From Candidatus Obscuribacter sp. (lineage in GTDB: Bacteria; Cyanobacteriota; Vampirovibrionia; Obscuribacterales; Obscuribacteraceae): a stretch of DNA of 64,000 nucleotides. Below, piece after piece: positions 24,629 to 32,529 of this stretch. Where the stretch lies: positions 1,860,001-1,924,000 of the forward strand of contig JADJQZ010000001.1 in the NCBI GenBank assembly GCA_016712465.1, written 5' to 3'. The position numbers were made by a program, and so were the translations under genes. Within the stretch, counting starts at the first letter, position 1, and the number at the start of each line of letters is the position of its first letter. Under the pieces are notes generated by a model. That model ran no database searches, was not told the origin of the DNA, and was given only the letters and a program-made list of their open reading frames with translations.

Positions 24629-25390
24629 TTAGTTTTGCCTGTATTTTGCTTTCAGCAGCCCACCCAGACCGAGCATAGCCACCACTATCAGAAGGCGGTT
24701 TCCAAGTCTCGGCAGTCGTCCCAGATCGGGGATGAGGGTGAGGGTGGAAAGCAAGGCTGCCACCAGTATCACAACCGCGACATTTATCAGACGGTCTTTC
24801 TTCAGTATTTCTTGCCTGCCACTCTTGCCGTCGGGCTCTGAGGCTGTTTTTCCCACCAGGCGGGTGCAGCATTTTTCAGTCAGGCTTTCAGCCAGGCTTT
24901 GAGTGCCCACTGCCAGACCGAGAATATAAGCTAGTTCCACCAGACCCATAACTACTACCCCCAGGGGTTCCAGAGCTGGTGCTGCAAATGCGGCTTTGGC
25001 CAGAATCATGGTCAAAACCGTAAAAATGATGGAGAAGGCCAGGCAGCCGGGTAGATTGCTGCGGCAGTTGTTAATGGCTACTTTCAAGCTGCCGGGCGCG
25101 ACAAAGCTGAAGGAGAGGGCAGCGAAGACCAGGAAAGGAAAGAAATAGCGCGGCTGCCATTTGTGGTTTAAGGCCTGGCGAAAATAGATGAAGGGAAAGC
25201 GGATTTCCTTGCTCTGCAATATTGGTTCCGAGTTTTGCAGGGCCTCCCGGGTGGAGTAAAGAGCGCTTTTCCAGGCCGGTTGCGTGAGTCCGGCAACACC
25301 ATCGGCACAGGGCGTAAGCCAGAGCGGTAGAGCCAGGAAAGCGGCCACCAGCAAAGCCATGATTGCTCCGTGACGTCTAAACTCTGGCAT
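24629..25390 (-). CDS. Multi-spanning membrane protein at the end of the sigma/anti-sigma operon
   Basis: About 253 residues with five or six hydrophobic segments (IMALLVAAFLALPLWL, YFFPFLVFAALSFSFVA, LAFSIIFTVLTMILAKAAF, LLIVVAMLGLGGLL). The ATG at 25390 overlaps the anti-sigma gene by 14 bases; an ATG at 25414 is also possible. No family was recognised. The overlap places it in the ECF operon, so it may be a target or sensor of the same stress response. Confidence 0.72.
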   Translation of the reverse strand: MPEFRRHGAIMALLVAAFLALPLWLTPCADGVAGLTQPAWKSALYSTREALQNSEPILQSKEIRFPFIYFRQALNHKWQPRYFFPFLVFAALSFSFVAPGSLKVAINNCRSNLPGCLAFSIIFTVLTMILAKAAFAAPALEPLGVVVMGLVELAYILGLAVGTQSLAESLTEKCCTRLVGKTASEPDGKSGRQEILKKDRLINVAVVILVAALLSTLTLIPDLGRLPRLGNRLLIVVAMLGLGGLLKAKYRQN

Positions 25391-25883
25391 AGGGTAGGTT
25401 CTCGTTTTCCGCATGTTTCTTTAGAAGGGGTTTGAGCAGGATGACCAGGCTTAAAGCCAGGCTCCAACTGAGGATGCTCCAGGGCGAATCACCGGCTTCC
25501 AGGGGCAGTAGAAGGGCAAAAACCGCAAAAGACAATAAGAGGAGCATGATGGATTTGTCTTGGCCGGTGGTCGGGGCAGAGAGATTTTCCGCAGTGGACT
25601 GTGGCTGAAAATCCGGGGCCAGGTCTTGCATGATACTGAGAGTGAGGCTTTCATCATATGGTAGCATCGGCAGTGCGCTGGCTGTTTCCATCAGGGCGGC
25701 GTTGGCAATCTTGTAATTGAGGCAGTCTTCGCAAAGGGCCAGATGTTCCTGGGCCTCATCTTCCAGCCTGGGTGCCTGGGAGCCTTCCTTCTGACGCAGC
25801 TTGATGCGGCTGTCGACCAGCTTTTCGCTAAAGCTATCGAGCATATTTTGTACAAGCAGACATTTTTCAGATTGGTTATTCAT
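25377..25883 (-). CDS. Membrane anti-sigma factor with zinc-finger-like motif
   Basis: The 168-residue protein has a cytoplasmic N-terminus containing HLALCEDC near residue 47, the HxxxCxxC motif of ZAS/zf-HC2 anti-sigma domains. Two hydrophobic helices follow near residues 110-150 (IMLLLLSFAVFALLLPL and ILSWSLALSLVILLKPLL). It starts eight bases after the ECF sigma gene and so is its likely cognate regulator, holding the sigma factor at the membrane until a signal arrives. Confidence 0.82.
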   Translation of the reverse strand: MNNQSEKCLLVQNMLDSFSEKLVDSRIKLRQKEGSQAPRLEDEAQEHLALCEDCLNYKIANAALMETASALPMLPYDESLTLSIMQDLAPDFQPQSTAENLSAPTTGQDKSIMLLLLSFAVFALLLPLEAGDSPWSILSWSLALSLVILLKPLLKKHAENENLPYARV

Positions 25884-25890
25884 GGCTCTA

Positions 25891-26493
25891 TCATTCTAAA
25901 TTGGGGAAGGGGTTTTTTGTTTCAAGAATTAGCTTGCGCAGTCTTTCTTTTGCTCTATGCAACAGTGTTCGCACCGTATTTTCATTTTCATTCATAACCT
26001 GGCTTATCTCTTCATAGGTGAGGTCGAACTGGTAGCGCAAGATGAAGGCCTGTCTGTAGCGTAAGGGGAGCAAAGAGAGGGCCCAGCTAAGCTTTGTGAT
26101 GAAGAGGTTCATCTCGGCTTCTTCCTCCGGGGAAGTCTTTTGGGCGGTGGCAAAACTTTGCTCTAGATATGGTTCTTCTTCTAGAATTTTCTCCAGGGAA
26201 AGAGCACCTTTGCTGCTTCTGGATCTGAGATAGTCTATGCAAGTATTGCTGGCGATGGCTAAGAGCCAGGTCTTGAAGGAGCGTTTGCCGTCAAAGGTTT
26301 TTAAGGCGCGAAAGGCTTTTACAAATGTCTCCTGGGTGATGTCCCTGGCCGCTTCTTGATCTTGTAAGGTGCGGTGCACTACGGTCAGAACCAGGACCTG
26401 ATAGTGCCTGACCAGAGCCTCAAAGGCTTTTGCATCACCTTTGAGGCTCTTCTGAACCAGGTCTATGTCTCTTTCCGTGTTGATTTCAGACAT
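25891..26493 (-). CDS. ECF-family RNA polymerase sigma factor
   Basis: The 200-residue protein has region 2 (FEALVRHYQVLVLTVVHRTL, DITQETFVKAFRAL, SFKTWLLAIASNTCIDYLR) and region 4 (LPLRYRQAFILRYQFDLTYEEISQVM with NTVRTLLHRAKERLRKLI). Both are typical of RpoE-like group IV sigma factors. The gene lies between a Spy-like membrane protein and a zinc-finger anti-sigma factor, so it probably directs an envelope or metal stress response. Confidence 0.95.
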   Translation of the reverse strand: MSEINTERDIDLVQKSLKGDAKAFEALVRHYQVLVLTVVHRTLQDQEAARDITQETFVKAFRALKTFDGKRSFKTWLLAIASNTCIDYLRSRSSKGALSLEKILEEEPYLEQSFATAQKTSPEEEAEMNLFITKLSWALSLLPLRYRQAFILRYQFDLTYEEISQVMNENENTVRTLLHRAKERLRKLILETKNPFPNLE

Positions 26494-26508
26494 CGTCTCT
26501 ACTCTGAC

Positions 26509-27195
26509 TTAGCCTTCTTCGTCTGAGTCTACAGCTTCTTTCAGATTGATCTGCTTGAGCAAGCCCAGCCTGGGTCTACCCTGTCCTTCCATGACCTTTG
26601 CTATCCTCTTGCCCAGTTTGCTCTTTTGCTCATCATCGAGCAGCGCTCGCACGGCCAGGAAGGTATTCAGTCTGTCGTCCATGAGAGTCTGATGCATATT
26701 TCTCAGTTCGTGGGCCCGGGCGGTGATTTCTTCGTCCTTTGCCTGTGGATTTCTGACCAGCTCAACCAGTGATTTGAGACCGCTTCTCAGCGCATCCCTT
26801 TTGCCGCGATTTGTCTCCATTTTGCTTTCCACCAGGGCGGCAATTTTACTCCTTTGTTCAGGTGTGGCTTTAATTCTTGCGAAGAATTTTCTCTCCATGT
26901 GTTTAACCAGTGCCTTCTCGAATTCCGGATCGCAGCCTGGCTCATCGCCCAGGCTGAGGGCTTCCCCGTCTGATGTACGCTCCTTCGCTTCAGAAGCCAG
27001 CCAGCCGGCTCCGCCGGCCAGCATCATTGCCATGCCCATGCAGACCGCTGCCTTGGCTTTGCCCGACAAGCCGGTACTATGTCTTTGTGCCGTGGCGGCT
27101 ACGGCTTGCGCAGGCTCTAGATTCGCGCCAGTGCCGCTTTCTGTTTTTCCTTCGGCAAGGGGGTCGGGGGTTGATTTTGAACTTTCGGAACTCAT
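26509..27195 (-). CDS. Membrane-anchored Spy/CpxP/CnrX-like stress sensor
   Basis: The 228-residue protein has a polar N-terminus, one transmembrane helix (about 49-66, AAVCMGMAMMLAGGAGWLA) and an extracytoplasmic helical domain. That domain carries KATPEQRSKIAAL and RALLDDEQKSKLGKRI, the paired LTxxQ-like motifs of Spy/CpxP and of heavy-metal resistance sensors such as CnrX and ZraP. It is the first gene of a cassette followed by an ECF sigma and an anti-sigma factor, so it likely senses misfolded protein or metal outside and tunes the sigma factor. Confidence 0.8.
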   Translation of the reverse strand: MSSESSKSTPDPLAEGKTESGTGANLEPAQAVAATAQRHSTGLSGKAKAAVCMGMAMMLAGGAGWLASEAKERTSDGEALSLGDEPGCDPEFEKALVKHMERKFFARIKATPEQRSKIAALVESKMETNRGKRDALRSGLKSLVELVRNPQAKDEEITARAHELRNMHQTLMDDRLNTFLAVRALLDDEQKSKLGKRIAKVMEGQGRPRLGLLKQINLKEAVDSDEEG

Positions 27196-27326
27196 GATTT
27201 TCTCCCTTTTAAATTGAATGAGATTTTGGTTGGAGGGACTTTGCGCTAACCCACGCCAGGCAATACGAGCATGCCCGGCAAAAAGTTTCAGGTGTTCAAA
27301 GTTTTTATAAAACTGCCAGCAAGAAG

Positions 27327-27353
27327 AAGAGCCCGACCAATTGCCGGGCTCTT
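27327..27353 (-). terminator. Terminator downstream of aroB
   Basis: On the minus strand the stem GAGCCCG pairs with CGGGCTC around a nine-base loop, flanked by AA/TT and followed by TTCTTCTT. It separates the aro operon from the ECF cassette. The plus-strand side also has a T-run, so it could work in both directions. Confidence 0.7.
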
Positions 27354-27375
27354 TTCCTTTTGAAATTGAGGGTTC

Positions 27376-28518
27376 TCAGACCAGCTTGGAGAGTTCGGTG
27401 ACCGGATAGCTGGCTTCGTAGTCCACCACTCCCAGACGGGTCTGGGGGATGACCAGGCGAATTTTTTCGCCGGAGCGTTTCTTGTCGGAATTCATCTGCT
27501 GCACCAGGCGATCTTTAGAAAGGCCTTTGGGCAATTCGTAAGGCAGTTCCGCTCGCATCAAAACTTCCTTCACCCTCTCCAGGCTGTCTTTCTCCAGTTT
27601 CTTCTGCCCTACACTATATTTAGTGGCATGATAGAGACCAATGGCCACGGCCTCTCCGTGGTTAAGTTCGAATTCGCTCTGGGCTTCCAGGGCGTGGCCT
27701 AAGGTATGACCAAGATTGAGGCTGCGGCGGATGCCGGTTTCGTGTGGGTCGCGGTGAACCACATAAAGTTTCATCTTAATACAGTTGGTGATAATGCCGG
27801 AGAGGGTCGGGTCGTCATACTCCACCGGATCTTTCACCATCTCTTCTACCAGCTCCAAAAGGGGCTTTGGTCCCTTCTCGTAGTCGGTGCCTTTAGCCAC
27901 TGTTTCTTCAATGAGGGCATACTTGATGATTTCGGCCAGTCCCGCCGTCAATTGTCGCCCGGGCAAGGTGCCCAGCACTTCCTGGTCGGCCAGCACGGCC
28001 TTGGGGAAGAAGAAAGTACCGGCGAGATTTTTGCCTGTTGGCAGGTTGATGGCATTTTTCCCGCCGATGGCGGCGTCTACCTGGGCAAGCAGGGAGGTGG
28101 GAATGAGGACCAGGTTCAAGCCCCGCATATATGTAGAACAGGCAAAACCGGCCAGGTCGAGGACGGCGCCGCCTCCCAGAGCTACCACGGTGTCTTGCCG
28201 GTCGAAACCACGACCTTCCAGGTGTTCCCAGATGCGCAGGAGCCATTCGGTGGTCTTACACTGCTCACCGTCCGGTACTTCCAGGGTTGTAACCTGAAAA
28301 TCTTCCGTGGGCAGGGTGTCGAGAATGTCTCGCAGCCAGTGCACCGCCGTGGTGGGCTGGCAAACAATTAGAACCCGTCGACCGGCGCCTACCTGGGCTA
28401 AAATCGAGGACAGCTTCTGTCTGGCGCCGGCACCTACCGCCACTCTGGTTTTAACATCCAGTGTGGTATTCCAGTTCATGGTGATGACCGGACCGCGATG
28501 CCTGGCTTTATGGCGCAT
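27376..28518 (-). CDS. aroB: 3-dehydroquinate synthase
   Basis: The 380-residue product carries the AroB hallmarks: the NAD-binding GGGAVLDLAGFACSTYMRG, the PTSLLAQVDAAIGGKNAINL segment, and the metal ligands around GHTLGHALEAQ and LNHGEAVAIG. It converts DAHP to dehydroquinate in the shikimate pathway. The ATG at 28518 has AAGGTAG upstream and overlaps the aroC end by 11 bases, so translation is coupled. A later ATG (28479) is closer to the usual start, so the first 13 residues may be extra. Confidence 0.96.
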   Translation of the reverse strand: MRHKARHRGPVITMNWNTTLDVKTRVAVGAGARQKLSSILAQVGAGRRVLIVCQPTTAVHWLRDILDTLPTEDFQVTTLEVPDGEQCKTTEWLLRIWEHLEGRGFDRQDTVVALGGGAVLDLAGFACSTYMRGLNLVLIPTSLLAQVDAAIGGKNAINLPTGKNLAGTFFFPKAVLADQEVLGTLPGRQLTAGLAEIIKYALIEETVAKGTDYEKGPKPLLELVEEMVKDPVEYDDPTLSGIITNCIKMKLYVVHRDPHETGIRRSLNLGHTLGHALEAQSEFELNHGEAVAIGLYHATKYSVGQKKLEKDSLERVKEVLMRAELPYELPKGLSKDRLVQQMNSDKKRSGEKIRLVIPQTRLGVVDYEASYPVTELSKLV

Positions 28519-29767
28519 TATCTACCTTACCTTTCGTGAGATTGCGGACATATTGTCTATATGTTTCCACCGACTCTTGCAGATCAACCATAGTGTCGGC
28601 GGCAAATTTGTCAAGGAATGCATTGGCCAAGGTCAAGGATACCATTGCCCCGGCAACAACAGAAGCGGCCGGTATGGCACAAACGTCGGAGCGCTCGTAG
28701 TGGGCGAAGCTGTCCGTGAAAGCGGGGAAGCTGAGGGAGGGCAGACCCTTCTTCATGGTGGGAATGGGCTTGAAATATACATGCAGGATCAGGCGCTCGC
28801 CGTTGGTCATGCCGCCCTCCAGACCGCCGCAGCGGTTGGTTTTTCTGCCTACGTAATAACAGGGGCTCTTGCCGCTTTCGTCTCTGTGCATGGCGTCATG
28901 TACGAGGGAGCCCGGCAGGGCGGCGTTCTCAACTCCCGTGCCGATTTCCACGGCTTTGGCCGACTGTATGCTCATGAGGGATTGGGCCAGTTGTCCGTCC
29001 AATTTTCTATCCCATTGAAAGGAAGAGCCCAGACCGGGCGGTAGCCCGTCGACCAGGACCCGCACCACTCCCCCCAGGCTGTCGCCATCCTTGAGGGCTT
29101 GTAGAATTGTGGCTTCCATTTGCTCCGAGAGCCCCTCGTGGGGACAGTAGACCGAACTGTCGCGGCTTGCCAGCAAGAGTTCGCCCAGGTCCATGGCTTC
29201 TATTCTTTCCTGTTCTTCCCGGCTCAAGGAGTTCATCGAGACCGGACCGATTGCCACCACATGGGCTGTCAGTTTTACACCCAGGGCACGCAAGATGAGC
29301 TGGGCCAGGCTGCCGGCCCCGACCCGAGCGGCGGTCTCTCTGGCGCTTGAGCGCTCCAGTACGTCCCGTACTTCCTTGAGCCGGTACTTGATTGTGCCGG
29401 AGAGGTCGGCATGACCGGGGCGGAAGCGCTCGATGCGTTTGTCCTGAATCTGTTTCTTGCCGGCTTCATCGAGAGCGCTCAGGTCAATGGCAGCGCTATT
29501 CATGACGGTGGTCCAGTTGCCGTGGTCTCTGTTTTGAATCTCAAAGCAGACCGGAGCGCCGGTGGTGAGACCGTGTCTGATACCGCCAGTAATGTCAATT
29601 TTGTCCTTTTCGATTTTCTGTCTGCCGCTGCGGCCGTAGCCGCCCTGCCTGGCGGCCAGTTCCGCTTCTATATAGGCGATATCGACGCTGAGCCCGGCCG
29701 GCATTCCGTCAATCATGGCCGTCAGTTTCGGTCCGTGTGATTCTCCGGCAGTTAAAAGCCTGAGCAA
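28508..29767 (-). CDS. aroC: Chorismate synthase
   Basis: The 419-residue product has the AroC signatures GESHGPKLTAMIDGMPAG near the start, RPGHADLSGTIKY, and RSSARETAARVGAGS. It converts EPSP to chorismate using reduced FMN. The start is TTG, supported by GGGGAGG seven bases upstream and by the family N-terminus (MLRLLTAGESHG). It overlaps aroB downstream. With aroA transcribed divergently just upstream, three shikimate genes are clustered here. Confidence 0.96.
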   Translation of the reverse strand: MLRLLTAGESHGPKLTAMIDGMPAGLSVDIAYIEAELAARQGGYGRSGRQKIEKDKIDITGGIRHGLTTGAPVCFEIQNRDHGNWTTVMNSAAIDLSALDEAGKKQIQDKRIERFRPGHADLSGTIKYRLKEVRDVLERSSARETAARVGAGSLAQLILRALGVKLTAHVVAIGPVSMNSLSREEQERIEAMDLGELLLASRDSSVYCPHEGLSEQMEATILQALKDGDSLGGVVRVLVDGLPPGLGSSFQWDRKLDGQLAQSLMSIQSAKAVEIGTGVENAALPGSLVHDAMHRDESGKSPCYYVGRKTNRCGGLEGGMTNGERLILHVYFKPIPTMKKGLPSLSFPAFTDSFAHYERSDVCAIPAASVVAGAMVSLTLANAFLDKFAADTMVDLQESVETYRQYVRNLTKGKVDNAP

Positions 29768-29958
29768 ATTTGTGCCTCCCCGCTATGTGCGGATCTATTC
29801 TGTTGTGTTTCCTGTTTTGTTTCCCGTTGTATCGTCATAGATCCTGATTCTTGGATCCGGGCAGCATATGTTAGCCTTATAACTTATGCCTGCTTGCAGT
29901 TCAGGGGAATTATGGCAGATGCCGGGGCTTCCGGCCAAAGTAGGGAAGAGGTTGGTAA

Positions 29959-31281
29959 ATGGTGTTGTTAAGGGGAACTCTGGCGCCCCCCGGGGATAAG
30001 TCTATGACCCATCGCGCCCTTATCTTTGCGGCCCTGGTGAAAGGCCGCGTTGATATTGATGGGGCGCTTCTTTCCGGAGACACAAAAGCCAGCGCGCTGG
30101 CTCTGCGAAAGCTCGGGCTCTCCATGACCATCGAGCAAAAAGAGCGGGGCGCCGATATCGCCATTGTCTCTCCCGGAATTATGGAAATACGCAGAACCTT
30201 CGCCGCCGGGGCCCCTGCTTGTCTTTTCGATTGTGGCAATTCCGGCACCACTATGAGACTCCTTTCCGGTCTTTGCGCCGGTCTTGCGGGTGGCAGCTTT
30301 GTCTTTGACGGTGACGCTTCTTTGCGGCGCCGGGATATGAAGCGAATTCTCTTGCCTCTCTCCGAGCTGGGTGCCGGTTTCCGCTATCTGGGCGCCGAAG
30401 GTTGTGCGCCATTTGAGCTGAAGGGCGAAAGACTCAAGGGTGGAGACTTTAACCTGCTGGTCAGTTCGGCTCAGGTGGTGACGGCTTTGATTTTAGCCGG
30501 GCTCTCGGCCGACTCGCCGGTGACTGTGTCCACCCCTTACGTGGTGAGAGATCACACTGTGCGGGCCCTGCGCTTCATGGGCGTGGACATCGGCAGCACC
30601 AACGCCGTTCGGCAGACCGCGAATGCTCTCATTGTTCGCCCCCTCCATGGCGATCTGGCACCCTGTCGATTTTCCATTCCCGGAGATATTTCTTCCTGCG
30701 CCTTCTTCCTTGTGGCGGCGGCAATTTTGCCCGGCAGCGCGGTGACTCTTCTGAATGTCGGCGTCAACCCCGGACGCACCCTGGTTATCGAGGTGCTGAG
30801 GCGTATGGGGGTGCAGATTGATTTTCTGAATGAGCGGGAAGTTTGCGGCGAGCCGGTTTGCGATTTGTTCGTGCAGGCGCCGGCTGCTTTGACTGCTACG
30901 GACATTACCGCCGAAGAGGTTCCCAGTGGAATTGATGAGATACCGGCCCTCTCTCTGGCCTTTGCCTTCGCCGCCGGGCGCAGTACCGTCCGTGGTGCAG
31001 GCGAGTTGAAGCAGAAAGAGTCCAATCGCCTCAAACTGCTCACTGATAACTTGCAGGGGGCCGGTGTGGCTGTGGAAGTGTATGACGATGGTTTCGCCGT
31101 GCAAGGTGAGGGCTATCTTGCCGGGGGTGGGTTCTGGCGGACCGATCTCGATCATCGCCTGGCCATGATTGGCATGGTGGCGTCACTGGCTGCCCGGCAG
31201 CCTCTGATGCTGGAGGAGAAGGAATCTTGCGCCGTCAGTTATCCTCAGTTTGAGGCGGACCTGAAGTCGTTGCTGGTCTGA
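29959..31281 (+). CDS. aroA: EPSP synthase (3-phosphoshikimate 1-carboxyvinyltransferase)
   Basis: The 440-residue product contains the N-terminal PPGDKSMTHRALIFAAL and the PEP-binding GNSGTTMRLLSGLCAGLAGG. It also has DGDASLRRRDMKRI, SSAQVVTALILAGL, DEIPALSLAFAFA and KESNRLKLLTDNL, all typical of AroA. The GNSGTTMRL loop looks more like class II than class I enzymes, but this was judged by eye. It joins shikimate-3-phosphate and PEP. The ATG directly follows an in-frame TAA, so no longer N-terminus is possible. It is transcribed away from aroC-aroB. Confidence 0.96.
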   Translation: MVLLRGTLAPPGDKSMTHRALIFAALVKGRVDIDGALLSGDTKASALALRKLGLSMTIEQKERGADIAIVSPGIMEIRRTFAAGAPACLFDCGNSGTTMRLLSGLCAGLAGGSFVFDGDASLRRRDMKRILLPLSELGAGFRYLGAEGCAPFELKGERLKGGDFNLLVSSAQVVTALILAGLSADSPVTVSTPYVVRDHTVRALRFMGVDIGSTNAVRQTANALIVRPLHGDLAPCRFSIPGDISSCAFFLVAAAILPGSAVTLLNVGVNPGRTLVIEVLRRMGVQIDFLNEREVCGEPVCDLFVQAPAALTATDITAEEVPSGIDEIPALSLAFAFAAGRSTVRGAGELKQKESNRLKLLTDNLQGAGVAVEVYDDGFAVQGEGYLAGGGFWRTDLDHRLAMIGMVASLAARQPLMLEEKESCAVSYPQFEADLKSLLV

Positions 31282-31330
31282 GAGGCGGACGTACCTGGGA
31301 TTTTTACTTGTTCGTCAGGGAGCTTAATTG

Positions 31331-32500
31331 ATGGGCCGGGGAGCTGTAATTTTCCTTGCGACGCAACTTGCCGTGCTGACCCTCCTGGCCGGTTGGTTCC
31401 CTCAGGCGGCGCTGGCGCAGCCTGGCGTCGAGCCCGGGGGCCGGTCGGCGCAAGCGCTCTCTTTGAGAAAGAAGGCGGTAGCAAGGGTGAACGGCAGAGC
31501 GAATACCGTTATAGCTGCCGGTTTACCTCAGTATCTCGGTAAGGCGCGAGACTATGATGGCATTTTTGCCCAACTGGCGGCGGCCGGCGTCAAGGTCTTT
31601 CTGGCCGACGGACAGTGCCGGCAATTACCGGAGCCCGCATCTCTAGGTTACGAAGCCGATTTCTACCCTACCGCTCAGACTATTTCTGCGCCGGGCACCA
31701 GGAAGGCCTTTGCGGCCATGAAGAAGCACGGGGTGAAGCTGCTTGTGCCCGCCGATATTCTTTATCCGCTCGGGCAAGAGCTGCCGAGCCCGGCGGAAGA
31801 TCCCCTGCTTCGTCTGATAAAGACTTTCGGGGTGGATGCCATATTTGGTGTTTATGCCTATGACGAGCCGGCTAAGAATGCCGACTTCAAACAAATGGAT
31901 AAAAAATGCCAGGCTGTTTACCGGCGTGTCAAAGAGTTGAGCGCCGCACTGCCGGTGGTGATGGTGCATGCTCCCCTGGTAGACGGACCTGCCGCAGGCG
32001 ATGCTCAGTATCTCAAGCGTGTCTTGCAATTGAGCCGTCATGCCGATATTGTCGGCTTCGACGTCTATCCGATTCCTATTCATGTGGCCAAGCTGGTGGA
32101 TCCTTTCCTGAGCGCCGCCCCGGCGGCAGCTAGAAAAGCTGCCCCCGGGGTTGATCCGGTCACAGGGCTATTCACGGATTACCGAACGGCTGTTGCCGCC
32201 TACTGCCGCTTTCTCAAAAAGAACGTGCCCGGCAAAGACTACCTCATGGTGCTGCAGACCTTCTCATACAAAGACCAGGGCTTTGATCCGGTGCTGGCGC
32301 ATTTATACGGCGATCGGCGTCCCAGCGGCGAGGAATTGCGGACCATGGTGAAAGTGGCCCGGAAAGAGGGTGTGGGTAACATTGCCTGGTGGGGGCAGGG
32401 TATGGTTGGCGGCGATCCGTCAGCTGCCCGCCAGTACTGGAAGGAAGTGTTGGAAGCCTCGAGCAGCCTCGATTTCCCCGGGCATGCCGGTGGTAAATAG
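31331..32500 (+). CDS. Secreted TIM-barrel glycoside-hydrolase-like protein
   Basis: The 389-residue protein has a signal peptide (FLATQLAVLTLLAGWFPQAALA). Its barrel-like body has GVYAYDEPAKNADF near the middle, ADIVGFDVYPIPIHV, and NIAWWGQGMVGG near the end. YDEP and the GFDxYP strand are common in glycoside-hydrolase and DUF4434-like barrels, with the glutamate as a candidate acid. No specific family could be named. The ATG at 31331 was chosen over the adjacent TTG; GGGAG lies upstream. It precedes the kinase gene by 29 bases and may be in its operon. Confidence 0.68.
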   Translation: MGRGAVIFLATQLAVLTLLAGWFPQAALAQPGVEPGGRSAQALSLRKKAVARVNGRANTVIAAGLPQYLGKARDYDGIFAQLAAAGVKVFLADGQCRQLPEPASLGYEADFYPTAQTISAPGTRKAFAAMKKHGVKLLVPADILYPLGQELPSPAEDPLLRLIKTFGVDAIFGVYAYDEPAKNADFKQMDKKCQAVYRRVKELSAALPVVMVHAPLVDGPAAGDAQYLKRVLQLSRHADIVGFDVYPIPIHVAKLVDPFLSAAPAAARKAAPGVDPVTGLFTDYRTAVAAYCRFLKKNVPGKDYLMVLQTFSYKDQGFDPVLAHLYGDRRPSGEELRTMVKVARKEGVGNIAWWGQGMVGGDPSAARQYWKEVLEASSSLDFPGHAGGK

Positions 32501-32529
32501 TTAGCAGCCGGTGAGGAGAATAGGGCAAG

